Shown: positions 36,186 to 48,596 of the stretch, in pieces
Position numbering within the stretch: position 1 is the first letter of the stretch
How the letters are laid out: each line of letters begins with the position of its first letter
DNA from: Phallusia mammillata
Lineage: Eukaryota; Chordata; Ascidiacea; Phlebobranchia; Ascidiidae
Direction of reading: 5' to 3'
Assembly: GCA_003260075.1 (NCBI GenBank)
Contig: QLIY01000465.1
Coordinates: 1-64,000, forward strand
DNA length: 64,000 nt
Program-made: the position numbers and the translations under genes
The notes under the pieces: generated by a model
Seen by the model: the letters and a program-made list of their open reading frames with translations, nothing else
What the model was told of the DNA's origin: nothing
The model's database searches: none

Positions 36186-37089
36186 ATTAGGATTTCACAC
36201 TAAATTTTGTGTGTTTTTTCTTGCTGTGTGTTAAAATGTGCTTTTCTTTGTTTACTCTAAAAATGCCTTTCTGTAGCTCACAAAAAATCGTAAAAAACAT
36301 TTTTTACCAAGCTGTAAACAATACTAGCTTTCAAAACTTTAGAAAACGCTTTTGAATTTGACAAACATAGTGTTCTCGTATTCATGCGATTCGTTTTCAT
36401 TGTTGTTTGAAGCGATATTAGTGCAACACAGAAATCCCAGAATAAGAGCAACTGACGAAAAGTAAATAAAATTTTACCAAAATATCCATTTGATTAAAAA
36501 AATGTTGAATTAAATATTGAATGCGTTGAACGTTGTACATTAATTTGTAGTTTATTTTGTGGTAATAACCCCCCCCCCGCCGAAATGTTTCGGCCAACCG
36601 AAACTTCGGTGCATCACTAGTAATAAATCCAAGAAGTTGATTCTGGGAAGCATATAACATATTCTGCTACCACTATTATAACGATTTCCACCTTTCATAT
36701 TATGTATTGGAAGTTTGGACACGTTTGTTTCAAGACTGAAATCAGTTCCCCCCCCCCACTATTATAACGATTTCCACCTTTCATATTATGTATTGGAAGT
36801 TTGGAAACGTTTGTTTCAAGACTGAAATCAGAAATCAGCTTTAGTAAAAAGAACAAATATATTTCGCTTATGAAAGCATCTCCAGTGTCTAAAAAACACA
36901 CAAAAGGGTACAAAATCACAAACAAAATCAGACAAGGTATCTCAAACATGACCAACCCTCAACTGAAAGCCTAACAGACAAAACTGACTAGAAACATGCA
37001 GTAAAAGATAATAAAACGCACGAAAGATAAAAAACCGTAACAACGTTTATATAAATATATTTATTGTGGTAATAATTTTCAGGTATCAC
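36186..37089. other. Intergenic stretch with two C junctions
   Basis: Contains C runs at 36569-36578 and 36748-36757. The second separates two copies of a segment (ctattataacgatttccacc onward) at about 36670-36747 and 36758-36830. No gene recognised. Confidence 0.5.
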
Positions 37090-37194
37090 GCCGAGTTTTG
37101 TTGATGAGCCTGATGTGGCTGGAACTGCCTGAGTTGTGTAGCATTGTTGAGAAAATTTGACCAGTTGCTGTCTGGCTTGTAATGAGCGCAACAT
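37090..37194 (-). pseudogene. UQCRC2: Third UQCRC2 exon 1 fragment
   Basis: The first 33 or so codons of UQCRC2 exon 1 (MLRSLQARQQLVKFSQQ, then CYTTQAVPATSGSSTKL) in a minus-strand stub that diverges abruptly at about 37089. It sits between mini-genes 3 and 4, so block B carries one more UQCRC2 start than block A. It could be a remnant of a further duplication round, or of a bidirectional promoter unit. Confidence 0.75.
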
Positions 37195-37811
37195 TGTGAC
37201 TAGATTTTATTATTTTAACTTTTTAAACTTAAATTGCTACAAAACAACTACACATTTTATCTTTTACCAAATTGTTTAAAAATTTAAGTAAGTTTTTTTT
37301 GATATTACTATGCGAAAGCATTAGATTAAATACATACACTTCTAAACTTTCCCAATGTCATAAAATATGAAATTATTGTCATTTAAACATGGCGTACTTT
37401 TCTGTGTCCTATATTTATTCGTTGTTCGTGTTTTTGTGTTGGGGATTGGGTCGTCGCAGTTTCCCTCTGTTGCAGGAGTCAGGAAACTTGTGTTTTCAGC
37501 AATGGGCCCGCCAATGAAGTTTAGTGTTTCCCGTTAATTTTGTGCCGCGTGTTTTGCCTTATTTGAGGTTTTGCGTTTTAGTTTACTACATACACACTAC
37601 GTTATGTGTTCGGACGACATGTAAGCCACTTAATGACTGGCCCCCACACATTAAATCGGGGCGCATAACGAAACAAAACAAAAAGTCCATTGTTGTGTGT
37701 GTCATTGTTGGGATTATACTCTGAAATCTAGATCGTATGGCATTGGTAACATGATAGGTAGGCCTATCGATTTCCAGTTTCATTATTATGCTCTTGAAGC
37801 AATTTTTGCCA

Positions 37812-37837
37812 GGCTAAGGACCACACTTTGGAAAGGT
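37812..37837 (+). promoter_or_regulatory. Shared upstream motif of the mini-gene family
   Basis: ggctaaggaccacactttgg then aaaggt, about 100 bp before the mini-gene 4 ATG. Confidence 0.4.
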
Positions 37838-37937
37838 GTTGGGCTAACTTTTTTTGTATTTCTGTTTGAAAACAATTTTTCTTCAAATTTTAGCAACAGT
37901 TTAGTGGAGTACATTTCTCATAGTAAATCGGTGGGTC

Positions 37938-38353
37938 ATGTCTAAACGTGCTGCAGCTACACAGTCGGCTAAGCCTTCAGAAAACAGTAAGTTAGTTTGG
38001 GTATGTTTATACTTTAATGTCAGTGTTGTACGACAAAAAACCCTGGTTATTTAAGTTGTCGATTACAATAAACATTCATTATTTCAATCCAACAATTTTT
38101 GGCAGAAACCGACTCCAATGAAACTGATGAAAAAACTCTTTCTCCAAGTGAAGGCAACAAAATTTTTAACGAGGGTGTAGGAGTGGGAATTGGGATTGGA
38201 ATTGGTATCGGAGCAACAGCCGCTACAGCCGCAGGAGTTACAGCCGGACTTGGTGTTGGAATTAGTGCCGGGGTTGTTGTCGCGCCACTAGCTGTTGTGG
38301 GATTGGGAATAGCAGGATTTAGTGTATTATTACGAAACTGGAAAAAGCCTTGA
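37938..38353 (+). CDS. Mini-gene 4: Gly/Ala-rich hydrophobic protein, 98 aa
   Basis: Exons 37938-37986 and 38106-38353, phase 1. Begins MSKRAAATQSAKPSEN, then an acidic stretch, then a hydrophobic region with GVGVGIGIGIGIGATAATAA and VVAPLAVVGLGIAGF, ending LRNWKKP. It is the same length as mini-gene 2 and clearly its paralogue. Frame and splice sites are kept despite many substitutions, which suggests selection on the protein. The 3' end converges on the LPMO-like gene (stop 38804) with about 450 bp between the stops. Confidence 0.65.
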
Positions 38354-38803
38354 CACAATACGTTTTCTGTGCTTCCTGGCTGTTCCTTTAATGTATTTTT
38401 TCTGTTTAATGTGTGTCAATGCTCACAAAACCTAAAAAGCATTTTCACCCAATCTTTTTCGCAACAATGCGCGCTTTCAAGTTTTCTGACAAACGCTTTT
38501 GAGTTCAACAAAAATAGTGTCTTGTATTCATACGATTCGTTTTTATTGTTGTTCAAAGCGATGATTTTCAAGATCGTCCCAAATCACAGAATAAGTGCAA
38601 CTGATGTGTGAAAAATAAATACGAATACAAAACGAAAACTAGAATATCCTTCAAAATGTAAAAAAGCTGTTGAACTAAATTGTCCTTATTAAGTTGTAAT
38701 GCATTTTGTGATCAACAACAAAATAATTCTTTTTGTGATAATAGCCATTGTTACAAAACAAACACACTGAATAAAGCACAACAAAAGCACTTTGTCAATT
38801 GGT

Positions 38804-41800
38804 TTACTCGTCCTTGATAAGCTTGGCGTGTGGTGGCATAGCAGCATTACACGGTCCTTGGAAGTTTGCCGTGTAAAACACAACGCCAGAACGAATGTGG
38901 TCGGGATTTTCCTGTACCAGCTCATAATGGCCATTGCTTGCCGATGTCAAACGGGCGTTCCAGAACTAAAAAAGAACAATTGCTTGGTTATTTTCAAATG
39001 ATAAATAGTTAAAGGATACAAAAAACAATGCCTAAATGTTTGGACTTTCAGCTTTGTAAACAGTTAAAATGTATGATTTGCTTAATATTTATTGAAGTAA
39101 AAACAAAAAATGTAGGGTTTTGGAAAAACAATTTGTTTATTTCACGATTAGTGCATTATCTACGTCAGCAATACTTAATTATGACGTCACTTACGCTGGC
39201 CTGGACCGGGCAGTCAAAGTGGACCATGACGTAACGTCTAGTCACGCCATTGTTGGGAGCACCAAGTACGACGTCACCAGTCATCTGGAAGATGTTGATT
39301 GGTTTCATGACGGAACCATCTGGGCCACGTGTGGGCGCCCTGGAGCAAATAATAGTGGTTAAAATTCAAGTGATCAGTTTGGAAATGTGTTTTTGTGTGC
39401 TTGTTTTAAATCAAAGATATTTTAGGAACACTATACACGGACTTGAAAAGTAAATTAATCATAAACATAACTGCCAAAGTACTGGTGTAAATAGAATACA
39501 TCACGCAGACGTTTCGACAATCTCTGTTGTCATCATCAGTGCAGGTTGAAACCTGTTGAAACGTCTGAGCGATGTATTCTATATACCCCAGAGCTTTGGC
39601 AGTCATGTTTATGATTAAAAGATATTTTATTCATCAAAACAAGGCATAGCACAATTTTGCGTTCATTCATATACCAGATCTGAAACCAGGTTCATAATAT
39701 AAAGGATTTGCCAAAATCCAAACCAAGCCTAAACACTATACCCGCGGTGGGATTCGAACCCAAGGAGAAACAATAAATTAATCCAATCTTTTAAAAATGA
39801 CTTACATTAAAGTAACTGTGGCAGACCCCCCCCCCTTTTAACAGTATTTTTGCTAGAAACAACCTGTTCCAGCAACTCTTTGTCTGTAGCAAATTCTTTG
39901 TGCATCTCATTACAGCTCAGGTCGAGGTTTACTTTTACTTGTAGCAGGGATTTGACTGTCGTTTTACTAAGAATGTTTTTGTAATTGTTGAAAATACGTT
40001 AAAATAAGGACTCAAGTCAAAAACAAGGACATTTCTTAGAAATAAGGAGAATCAACTTTTCTAAGACATTGCCCTTCAAAATAAGGACAAATATAGAAAT
40101 AAGTCGGTACGGACACCCTGGTTCCCCCCCCCCCTGGAGCAAATAATCGTGGTTAAAATTCAAGTGATCAGTTTGGAAATGTATTTTTCTGTGTTTGTTT
40201 TATATCAAAGATATTTTAGGAACACTATACGCGGACTCGAAAAGTAATTTAATCATAAACATTACTGACAAAGTTGTTGAAACGTCTGCACGATGTATTT
40301 AAAATATACACCAGTACTTTGGCAGTAATGTTTATGAATAAAAGATACTTTATTCAGCAAACAAGGTATAGCATAATTTTGCGTTCATTACTATACCACA
40401 ATTGAAACAAGGTTCGCAATATAAAGGATTTACCTAAATCCAAACCAGGCTTAAACACTATACCCGCGGTGGAATTCAAACCCAAGGAGAAACAATAACA
40501 AATTAATCCAACCTTTTAAAATGACTTACGTTAAAGTAACTGTGACAGAGAGTGTTAATGTGATTGAAGTGAATGTACTGTGTAATACATTCCCTTATTT
40601 AAACATAGAGACACTATATGAGTAGCAAGCAACGAGGGCAGGAACTAATAAATCATCATTGCACATTTAATTCAGTTGCGTTAATAGGTAAGGTACGAAA
40701 ACACATGTGTCAGAAATACGTCAAACACTGACTCATCGCTACGTGTGCGAATTTCGTCAACCCTTCCCAGTTGTTTTGTATAATATGTGTTTTGTATGTA
40801 TAAGTATTGATGTGAAAAGCCAAGCGTTAAATCTTAATATCTATGTGTTAGTTGAACCATTTTAAATCGTAAAAACACATCTGATTTGCAAAAATTGTAA
40901 AATTCCTTATGCTATACCCGATTCTAGAACTATTCTAGAACTTACTGGGTGACTCTTGGTGTGGTGGGTGCTGGGGCTCGGGTAGTTGTGACGATTCGTG
41001 GGGTTGTTGGGGGGTTAGTGGGGGGTGGACCTCCGTCACATCCTATTCTGCTTCCGGCCCCCAATCCAGAGGTTATACCGCCACAGGCAACGTAGAAGTT
41101 GTTAACTCCGCGGCCCTGTGAGAAAGACAAAAAGTTTAGTACATTTTCCGAACCACCATGCGAGAAAAACTTGTGAAAACAAATATTTGTGTAAATGTTT
41201 TTTTATGCCACCTAATTTATGACAAAATGAAAAATAAAAATGCATCTAATTTCTTTTTGTTTGAAAACTGTTCTGTTTGTCTTTTGATTCTTTTGTGATT
41301 TCATCTATTTTAGTTTAGTAGTTTAGTAATATCAATTTGCGTTCTAATTTACGTCACTTACCAACAACATGCTGTCACGTGACGCCTTGTTTGGTGCGAC
41401 AATGACGTCAAAACAGGTTGAGTAGATATCTCCAGGTCCGTTGAATGACCATCTCCACACGAAAGTGTATTCACCTGTGAAATAAGAATATTTGTTGGAA
41501 ACTTATTATTCTGTGCCAAGCATCTCCATTTTTTGATGCTCGGTTCTCGATAAAAAATTGTTAAACGTCGTATATTGATGCGAAAAAGTGGGGACAATGT
41601 CTAAGTTACGACGCAGAAATCATTAAGCGCTTTCGTTAAACGTATTCGTTCGCAGATCAAACACACTCAATTTGGTGACACTTTGTTTTGATGAAAAAAA
41701 TAAAGGAACCAATCCTTTGTTACCAAATGTTTGTGTGACGCCATAATCGTCTTGCAAACAAACAAAAATTTAAATTTTAGCCAATTCAACTTACCGGCTG

Positions 41801-43591
41801 CAAGTTCTTGTGGAACGTTGAAGCTGTAGGTTCCCATCGACCTGTCGGTGTTTTTGCAAAAGTGGGGGGCGTTTTGGTAACCGGGTTTGGGGTAGGAAGC
41901 CTGATGGGCGCTTCCCACGGGTGAAACTCCCAAATCGGCTACAAGAGTGGTTCTATAGTAGGAGAAGGACATATCTCTGTCGGTGTCTTTGCGGCCCCGG
42001 TAAATCTTGTTGGCGTTGTCCGGAATATGTTTGTTGGTGCAACCCTCGTCAGCGCCGTGGTTCTGTGACGTAACAATGAGACTTCTTTAACAGTGGTTAG
42101 GTAACTTTAAACACATGTTTTTTTCAGATTTTAACTAGTGTTTGATTAAAATAGTTTTTGACATCAGCGTCTGCTTTTGCCTGTCGATATATATTGGCAT
42201 TCGAATGTAATAATACGCATTTTTTGTTACAAAAATGTCGAAAACTTAATATGCCTACAGGGTAACATTAATGTGGATATTTATTTACACAACCCCTAAA
42301 TTTGTGGTAAAACTCGAAAGGCCTAAAACACTTTTAGCATTCGAAAGTTGTAAACTGTCACATGAACATTTGAATCCAAACACCCATTTATGGTAGAAGA
42401 AAGTGCACTGTGACGTCACAAGGGTCTTATGATTAAAATGGAACGTTTGTTTAGATCAGATTTACTGGGCCAAGAGTTTTTGGATAGTTATCAAATCTTT
42501 GCAACACAGTAAGAGATACTTCCGTGTACACGCATGAGGTTAAACAAGTAGTAAGCAGTTTGTTTAAAACTGTTTTATATTTTTTCCATTATTGCCAGTT
42601 TTTGCAATACTCTTTTTTACAGACAAATTGTTCACATACATATTTGCGACACAAACAATCTAATTGAGCTGCGATCCTGTTTAGGATTTTGTTTACATCC
42701 TTTTATGTCACCAATAGCATAACTTATAAAAAATCCTAAAATCTTGACAGTTTGTCATTAATATTGGTAATAAACTGGCATATTGTGGCAAACTTTGGTA
42801 TAAAATGGTAGATTGTGGTGAACTTTGGTTTTAAATAACATATTGTGGTAACTTCGCTCACCTTCATCGGATGAACAATGATGACTTGTTGTCCGGGAAA
42901 ATAAATAGCTTTCGGATATTCGGAGGAATAAGCTCCGTTGCTGTATTTAGTTTTACATCCGGGAGCGTCCGCGCCGGGCCTGTAATCAAAACCTGCACAA
43001 AAACATAAACATGTCAAGATTGGTGGTTTAAATCCTGACACTTTTTATGATCAGGAACTTTCTAAACAAAGTGCAATATGTCGGTCACGATTTTTCAAAT
43101 GTTTAAGCGGGTAAACATAGCTTACTGGCTTCATACAAATACCATTAGTTTTTTTCCCTAATTGGTAAATTTTGACATAAGAATTTCCAGTGCATAACTG
43201 AACGAGTTCTAACTATAAGGGATGAGTATGGCATGTTCAATGGGTAAATAAATGTAAGAAATTTTCGTTAGGTTTGCGCGGTTAAGTTGTCAAAAACAAC
43301 CTGAAGTAAATTTATTCGTCGTTCAATAAACAGAGTTAACATAAAAAAAGATTTGTGATGTTCCATGAGAGAAGCATTACACCAAGCAAACCACTCACCT
43401 CTATCTTGACCGAAGCTGTTTTTCTGTGCAAATTGGGCAGCATCTCTGGGATAACCTCGACACTTTGTGTGATCCCAATCAGCTCCGTTCTTCTCCGCGT
43501 AATCAGAGCAAGCAATCCAGCTGTGGGATTGAACTTGACAGGCCAGGGTCAGTGCCACGAGGCAGATGACAACTCGACTTCTCGGTGTCAT
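38804..43591 (-). CDS. Secreted LPMO-like protein with N-terminal histidine, 393 aa, 7 exons
   Basis: Exons 43591-43399, 42992-42862, 42062-41795, 41474-41362, 41115-40946, 39339-39195 and 38965-38804 join in phase with consensus splice sites. Residues 1-22 are a signal peptide; cleavage after QVQS leaves His23 as the first mature residue (HSWIACSDY). A second candidate copper ligand is His110 in KNHGADEGC, after a PGQQVIIVHPMK strand. Residues 198-235 read GEYTFVWRWSFNGPGD then IYSTCFDV, much like the last strands of LPMO-type folds with a conserved Cys and aromatic axial positions. A Pro/Thr-rich linker (about 267-292) leads to a C-terminal domain of about 100 residues that I do not recognise, perhaps carbohydrate-binding. 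Many Cys fit an extracellular protein. Oxidative cleavage of cellulose or chitin is inferred; exact family not assigned. Confidence 0.65.
39489..39600. repeat. Inverted repeat with acgtttcgac arms
   Basis: agaatacatcacgcagacgt then ttcgacaa is mirrored by ttgaaacgtctgagcgatgt then attct, giving arms of about 28 bp around a spacer of about 50 bp. One arm occurs alone at about 31980-32010 and 40265-40300. It is a small foldback element in the LPMO-like gene intron. Confidence 0.6.
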
Positions 43592-46500
43592 TGTGCTGTT
43601 GTTCTGTGATAAAAATAATTTAAGCGTTACCTGAGTAAAAACAATTTTTAAGTGCGTCGATTCGTTTTGAGTTGGGTTTATTTCGCTTGGTGAAAGAAAG
43701 CATAGCGTAGCATTAAGCCCCCCCCCCCAGATGACAACTCGACTTCTCGGTGTCATTGTGCTGTTGTTCTGTGATGAAAATAATTTAAGTGTTACTGGAG
43801 TAAAAACAATTTTTAAGTGCGTCGATTCTTTTTGAGTTGGGTTTGTTTCGCTTGGTGTAAGAAAGCATAGCGTAGCATTAAAACAACCACCAAGCCGTAA
43901 ATAGATGCGCAACGTTGAAACTTTATGAAGCAAAAAACAGCCAACGGTACAATTGGTTAAACGCGCTGCAGCTACACTGTATTTAAACAATTTATCCAAG
44001 GAACCGATAATATACTTCAAACCTAAGATTAGTTTGTTTCATTTTTTTATCACAAAATATTTAAAGCTAACAAAAACTATGTAAGTAACAATGTCTTGTA
44101 GAAAAAAAACAGGCCACAATAATACCAACAGGTATTTGTAGACCTAATGTCTTTACATTCCTCTAAAATATATACAATTTTGTTTTATCTAAACTTTTGA
44201 CAAAGAAAAGTATTGAAGACCAACCTGTTTCTAATCGACTTAAATCGACCGATTTCTGCTTTTCAATGCTTCTTTCTAAATACAATATATCTTATTGTGC
44301 AATTTAATGTTCGCTCTGTTTGACTTCTTCACGATTTCTGATTCTAACAATGCTGCGACGTTCGAATATAACACACCCCAACTTCCGGCTGGCATCATTC
44401 AAACTCTACAAATGGAAATTCTCGAATAGGCTCAGCTCGCGTGTCATAGAGGCCACTGTGAGTCACAAAGAGCTGAATCAGATCTCGTTTGTTTCTTGGG
44501 AGGCAGCGATGAGAGCACCTTGTGATGTCATAATGCGTACGCGAGGCGCATATTTAGTGGGGGGGATGTGGATTGCGCGATGCACGAACTGAACCGGCTC
44601 ACCCTATGTGGATTGTTACGCGTGAAGCACCGGATAAAAGGTATTGTCATTTATTCAGTGACGAATGAATGTATGACTTGATGTGGCCTGATAAAGGAAA
44701 TAGGGAATTTATCGAATTCAATATGCTCCATTAAGATTTTCCTGGTAAGATGAACATAATTTGCATTGTGCCACAAATTAACCAGAGGATCTGTTTACAG
44801 TAGGAATACAAGTTAGACGTGATTGCAAATAATTGTTTTGTGATAAGTAGGAGAATTCAAATTTCAGAGGCTTTAATGTCGAGTTTATATGTATGGATGT
44901 AAATATGTCACCTCTTTATTATGTTTACAATATCTCTACATGTAAACATATTTTGTACGCAAAACACACGATTATGCAAAACATGGCATTGCGTAAGTGT
45001 TAAGAGTTTTAGATGCGATTTTTTGACCATAACTGCAACCCTTTTATGCGAAAGATTGGTAAAAAATATTACCTAACATGTAAACAATGACCAAACACGA
45101 TGTGAGGAAGGTTGTTACAAAATACAGGACATGTCACAAGACAATAAGTCATTTCATTTTGGGAATTGTTTCCTTCAAATTCAATTACAGTTATCCGCAA
45201 TTGAATCACAACAAAAAAGTTTACCGCGCTTTTCTGAAAAAAGATGCGACTTCAATCTCAAATTATTGCCTGTAACGCATTTATGACGTCATAGATGCAT
45301 AGCACCTAGTTAGTTGAAATGAACTTTTCTTGTCATTGTTACAAAGCGTTATGTGAAGGAGGTGACGTTTTACTAAGAACACGTTGGAATGTTATATCAA
45401 GGTTAAGGCTTGGAAAACATCCAGTTTTTTTTATATAAAAAAACGTGTTCAACCAATGTATATTTAAGGCAACGCCAATATAAGTGAACATGAATCAATT
45501 CGATGGTTGGCAACATCATTATACTAATGTTAAATGTTTGTGCTGAAATACATAAAGTCGCCATTGCCATTAAAAAGATAAAACGACTGTTGTTTAAAAA
45601 AATTGGTAAATAAATAAGTTTATTATTGACAGGTTTTTTCTCCACGTTAATTTGATCTTTTGTTTTGTGCTTTTACAAATTAGGACCCGGAACCAAGATA
45701 GTCGCAGTAGCTAGAAACGCAAAATTAAACGTTATAAAAAGGTTTCTTCACGTCCTGAGCGACCTTTTACATATTTAGCTTCAAACACGGAAAAACGAAC
45801 GCACAAAAAAGTCGCGACGTTTGAAAGGAAAAGTAAAGTTAACGACCTCGAAAACGTGAGATGAAAAATGCATTGAAACGCTACAGCTCAATGGTTTGAC
45901 CCCACATGGGAATAAATCCCACCGCTTTATGTAAAATGAAATGACTGCAAATTGAAACGGGTCGACCCTTGGTGTCACAGAGGTCACTTCATAGAATTGC
46001 TCTGATGTAATTCTTTTCACTGCACGACTTGTGAGCCGTTTCCTGCCTAACTTTGCTGCTTATGGAATAAATGAACCCATTAGGTAGTGAGGACTGACCT
46101 CAACGAAAGTTGGAACAAGTTGGTTTGAAGGAAGTAGAAAAAACAATTTGATCATATTTGTTACCAAACATCGTTGGCGCAATAATACTGCAATGACTTC
46201 TCTCATGCAATGTAAAGTTCGGTTTGACTTCCACTGAAAACTTTCTTTTTCCATTTAGCACATTTACCCAACGCGTCATTTTATTGTTTTCATATAAAAT
46301 TCCAATTGCGGAACAATTTTATGACCAAATGTAAAAATAAAAGTAATTTTAGGATGGTATTGCTGCCAGGTATAATGTATTAAACATGTATTACGATCGA
46401 GTAGTAAACTTCGATTATTTCCAATAAAAACTGCAAAAAGAGCCAATACTCGTTCATATCTTTTATCTCGTTGAACTCAACATTTTTAAAAATACAACAC

Positions 46501-48534
46501 TCGTTTGTGCAAGTAGTTTGTTATTATATTTTATGCACATTTTTAATGCAAATTCGTTAAATTATTTTCCACGGCTTGGCTTTTTTCTAGTAACTGCTAC
46601 ATAGGCTAGAAATCTATGTAACTTTTTCACAAGCTGTATTCAAAGAAACACACAAACAAAAGAACATATAGAAACAACTTACTTTAACGGCTTCAAAACA
46701 AAACAGGACTAGACGGATAAAACAAATACTGGGCGGATTTTAAGCAGAATGTTAAAAAACTGTTAGCTTTAACCAACATTGCCCCCCCCCCTACTTTAAC
46801 GGCTTCAAAACAAAACAGGACTAGACGGATAAAACAAATTAAATGTTGGGTGGATTTTAAGCAGAATGTTAAAAAAATGTTAGCTTTAACCAACATTGTT
46901 TTCACGGAATATCACAAACGTTCAAGTGCTCGGTGTTTAAAGGTTTTTCCATTGATAATGGCGTGAGATAATAACACTCATAAAGACCAACAAGATTAAA
47001 AATGCATGTATTGGAAGATTGATTGAGGTTACAAATGGTACTAAACCAGAATAAATAATTAAAATTAGGGTTCTTTACTGATTACGAAGGGTTCGGTTAA
47101 GGTCAAACGTAAAACACGAAAAAAAAATGAAAGTGCAAAAACGGCCCTCGTAATCACAAAAATAAACACGTTATCGATACAGAACTGCAGCTAAACACTC
47201 ATTATATAATATATCCTTCCCGGGTTGAATGACCCCACTCACGTGATATCATAACAACCAATCATAGCGCATTGTTCCCGGTCATTGTCCGATAATAACC
47301 TTTCAGTCAAATTTTAAAAAGATTTCGTCAACAATTCGGAAACTATCCGACAATCAATTGCTTAATATGATTTATGACCTCATAGTATTTGACAATCTGA
47401 AACATAATGCGACAAACTTGACAAGATTTTCTAAGGTTCTACAATACATAGGTAAACACCTGAATATATTTAAATGTTTCACTTCTACATATACTAGGCT
47501 ATACTGGGTTATATTTTAAACCGTAAATGCTATATACATATTGAACTTTGCTATTGAAGCGTAAGTATTAGTACAAGTTTATTATTTGAAACGTACATGT
47601 GGAAATACAACTAGTAATAAATTTCAACTATTTTACCTGATACACCAATGACACTAGACTAGACTATTCTTTGGATATTAACAACAAAATACAACAGTAT
47701 ACAAATAACAAAATTTCCCACAAAAACACAATTGTAATCTGAACGATTACAAACTGCTGGATTAACACACAGAACGCTTGAATGTCAAACATAAAATTTA
47801 AGTATTGCTCATCTGCTGTTCATGTAGCTTGTGAAACACCTAGGATTTGTAACAGAAGAGGATGTCCAAAACAGGTGGATTCGATGTGACGGGCAGAAAA
47901 CACCGCCAACGGAAACGCGCCTGATTTTAATTGCTAATTAGGAGGTTTTAAAGGGAAACCAGCTACACAATAAATATTTTTGTGTTCAAAAGGGAAACCA
48001 GCCAGATTTAAAATACTTGCAATTAGGAGTTTAGCGTTTATTATTAAAAATATTAAATACAAGCTTGGAAGTAAAAGCAAAGGGTACGAATTACAACATT
48101 TCATTGCACTGAAAATGATGCCAACTCCTCTTAATTTCTAATTATTTTGGTTTTTAGATTACAAGATCTTTTCAAGCAACATGCAGGACCAGGAAAGAAC
48201 CTGCATAATTTAAAGTTTGACTTTGAAATCAAACTTAACAAACTATAAAAAGTTCCAACAAATTTAGCAAAAACTTATAAATGTCCGCATGGAAAGACCA
48301 AGAATTAATCAATCTTTCTAAAAACGTAGAATAGGAAATAATTTGCGGAAGGAAGAACCAACAATAGTTCAGAGGATGCGTTTGTAACGATTTGCGACAA
48401 ACGTTTTCGAACGCGACATCCTATAATCTTGGAAGATTGCAACTTAATTGAAGTTATTTTAACAACATCCGAAATATTCTTGTTTTATTTTAACGAGCCA
48501 AACTATTTTTTTGGTCTTTCCCGCCTGCCGTTTG

Positions 48535-48596
48535 TCAAGGGCGCATCACAGCAGCCGTCAATTCCGGAATAGTAAACAACAAACAACAAAAAGCAC
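48535..48596 (-). other. Possible 62-bp terminal exon, copy 1
   Basis: On the minus strand a CAG acceptor is followed by a phase-1 frame of 20 codons (GAFCCLLFTIPEL then TAAVMRP) ending in TGA. A second copy lies exactly 1,020 bp away (49555-49616) with the same acceptor, phase and stop. It is phase-compatible with the EGF exon at 52076-52297. It might be an alternative end of that gene or just a duplicated segment. Confidence 0.2.

Larger units (their letters stand above)
32050..39610. repeat. Second copy (B) of the 26.4-32.0 kb block
   Basis: The order UQCRC2 intron, exon 2, exon 1, short mini-gene, long mini-gene, LPMO exons 7 and 6 is repeated. The intron stretch at 32.05-32.65 kb matches 26.4-26.95 kb with many differences. 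Some pieces of B (33.36-33.67 and 34.06-34.97 kb) are almost identical to A and are bounded by 10-C runs, while other pieces are clearly diverged. Copy A ends, and B begins, near 32040. Confidence 0.75.

Noticed and set aside
44320..44592. Open frame of 90 codons near the LPMO-like gene
   Set aside because: No recognisable domain and no splice context; it lies in a CpG-richer patch, so chance length is plausible.
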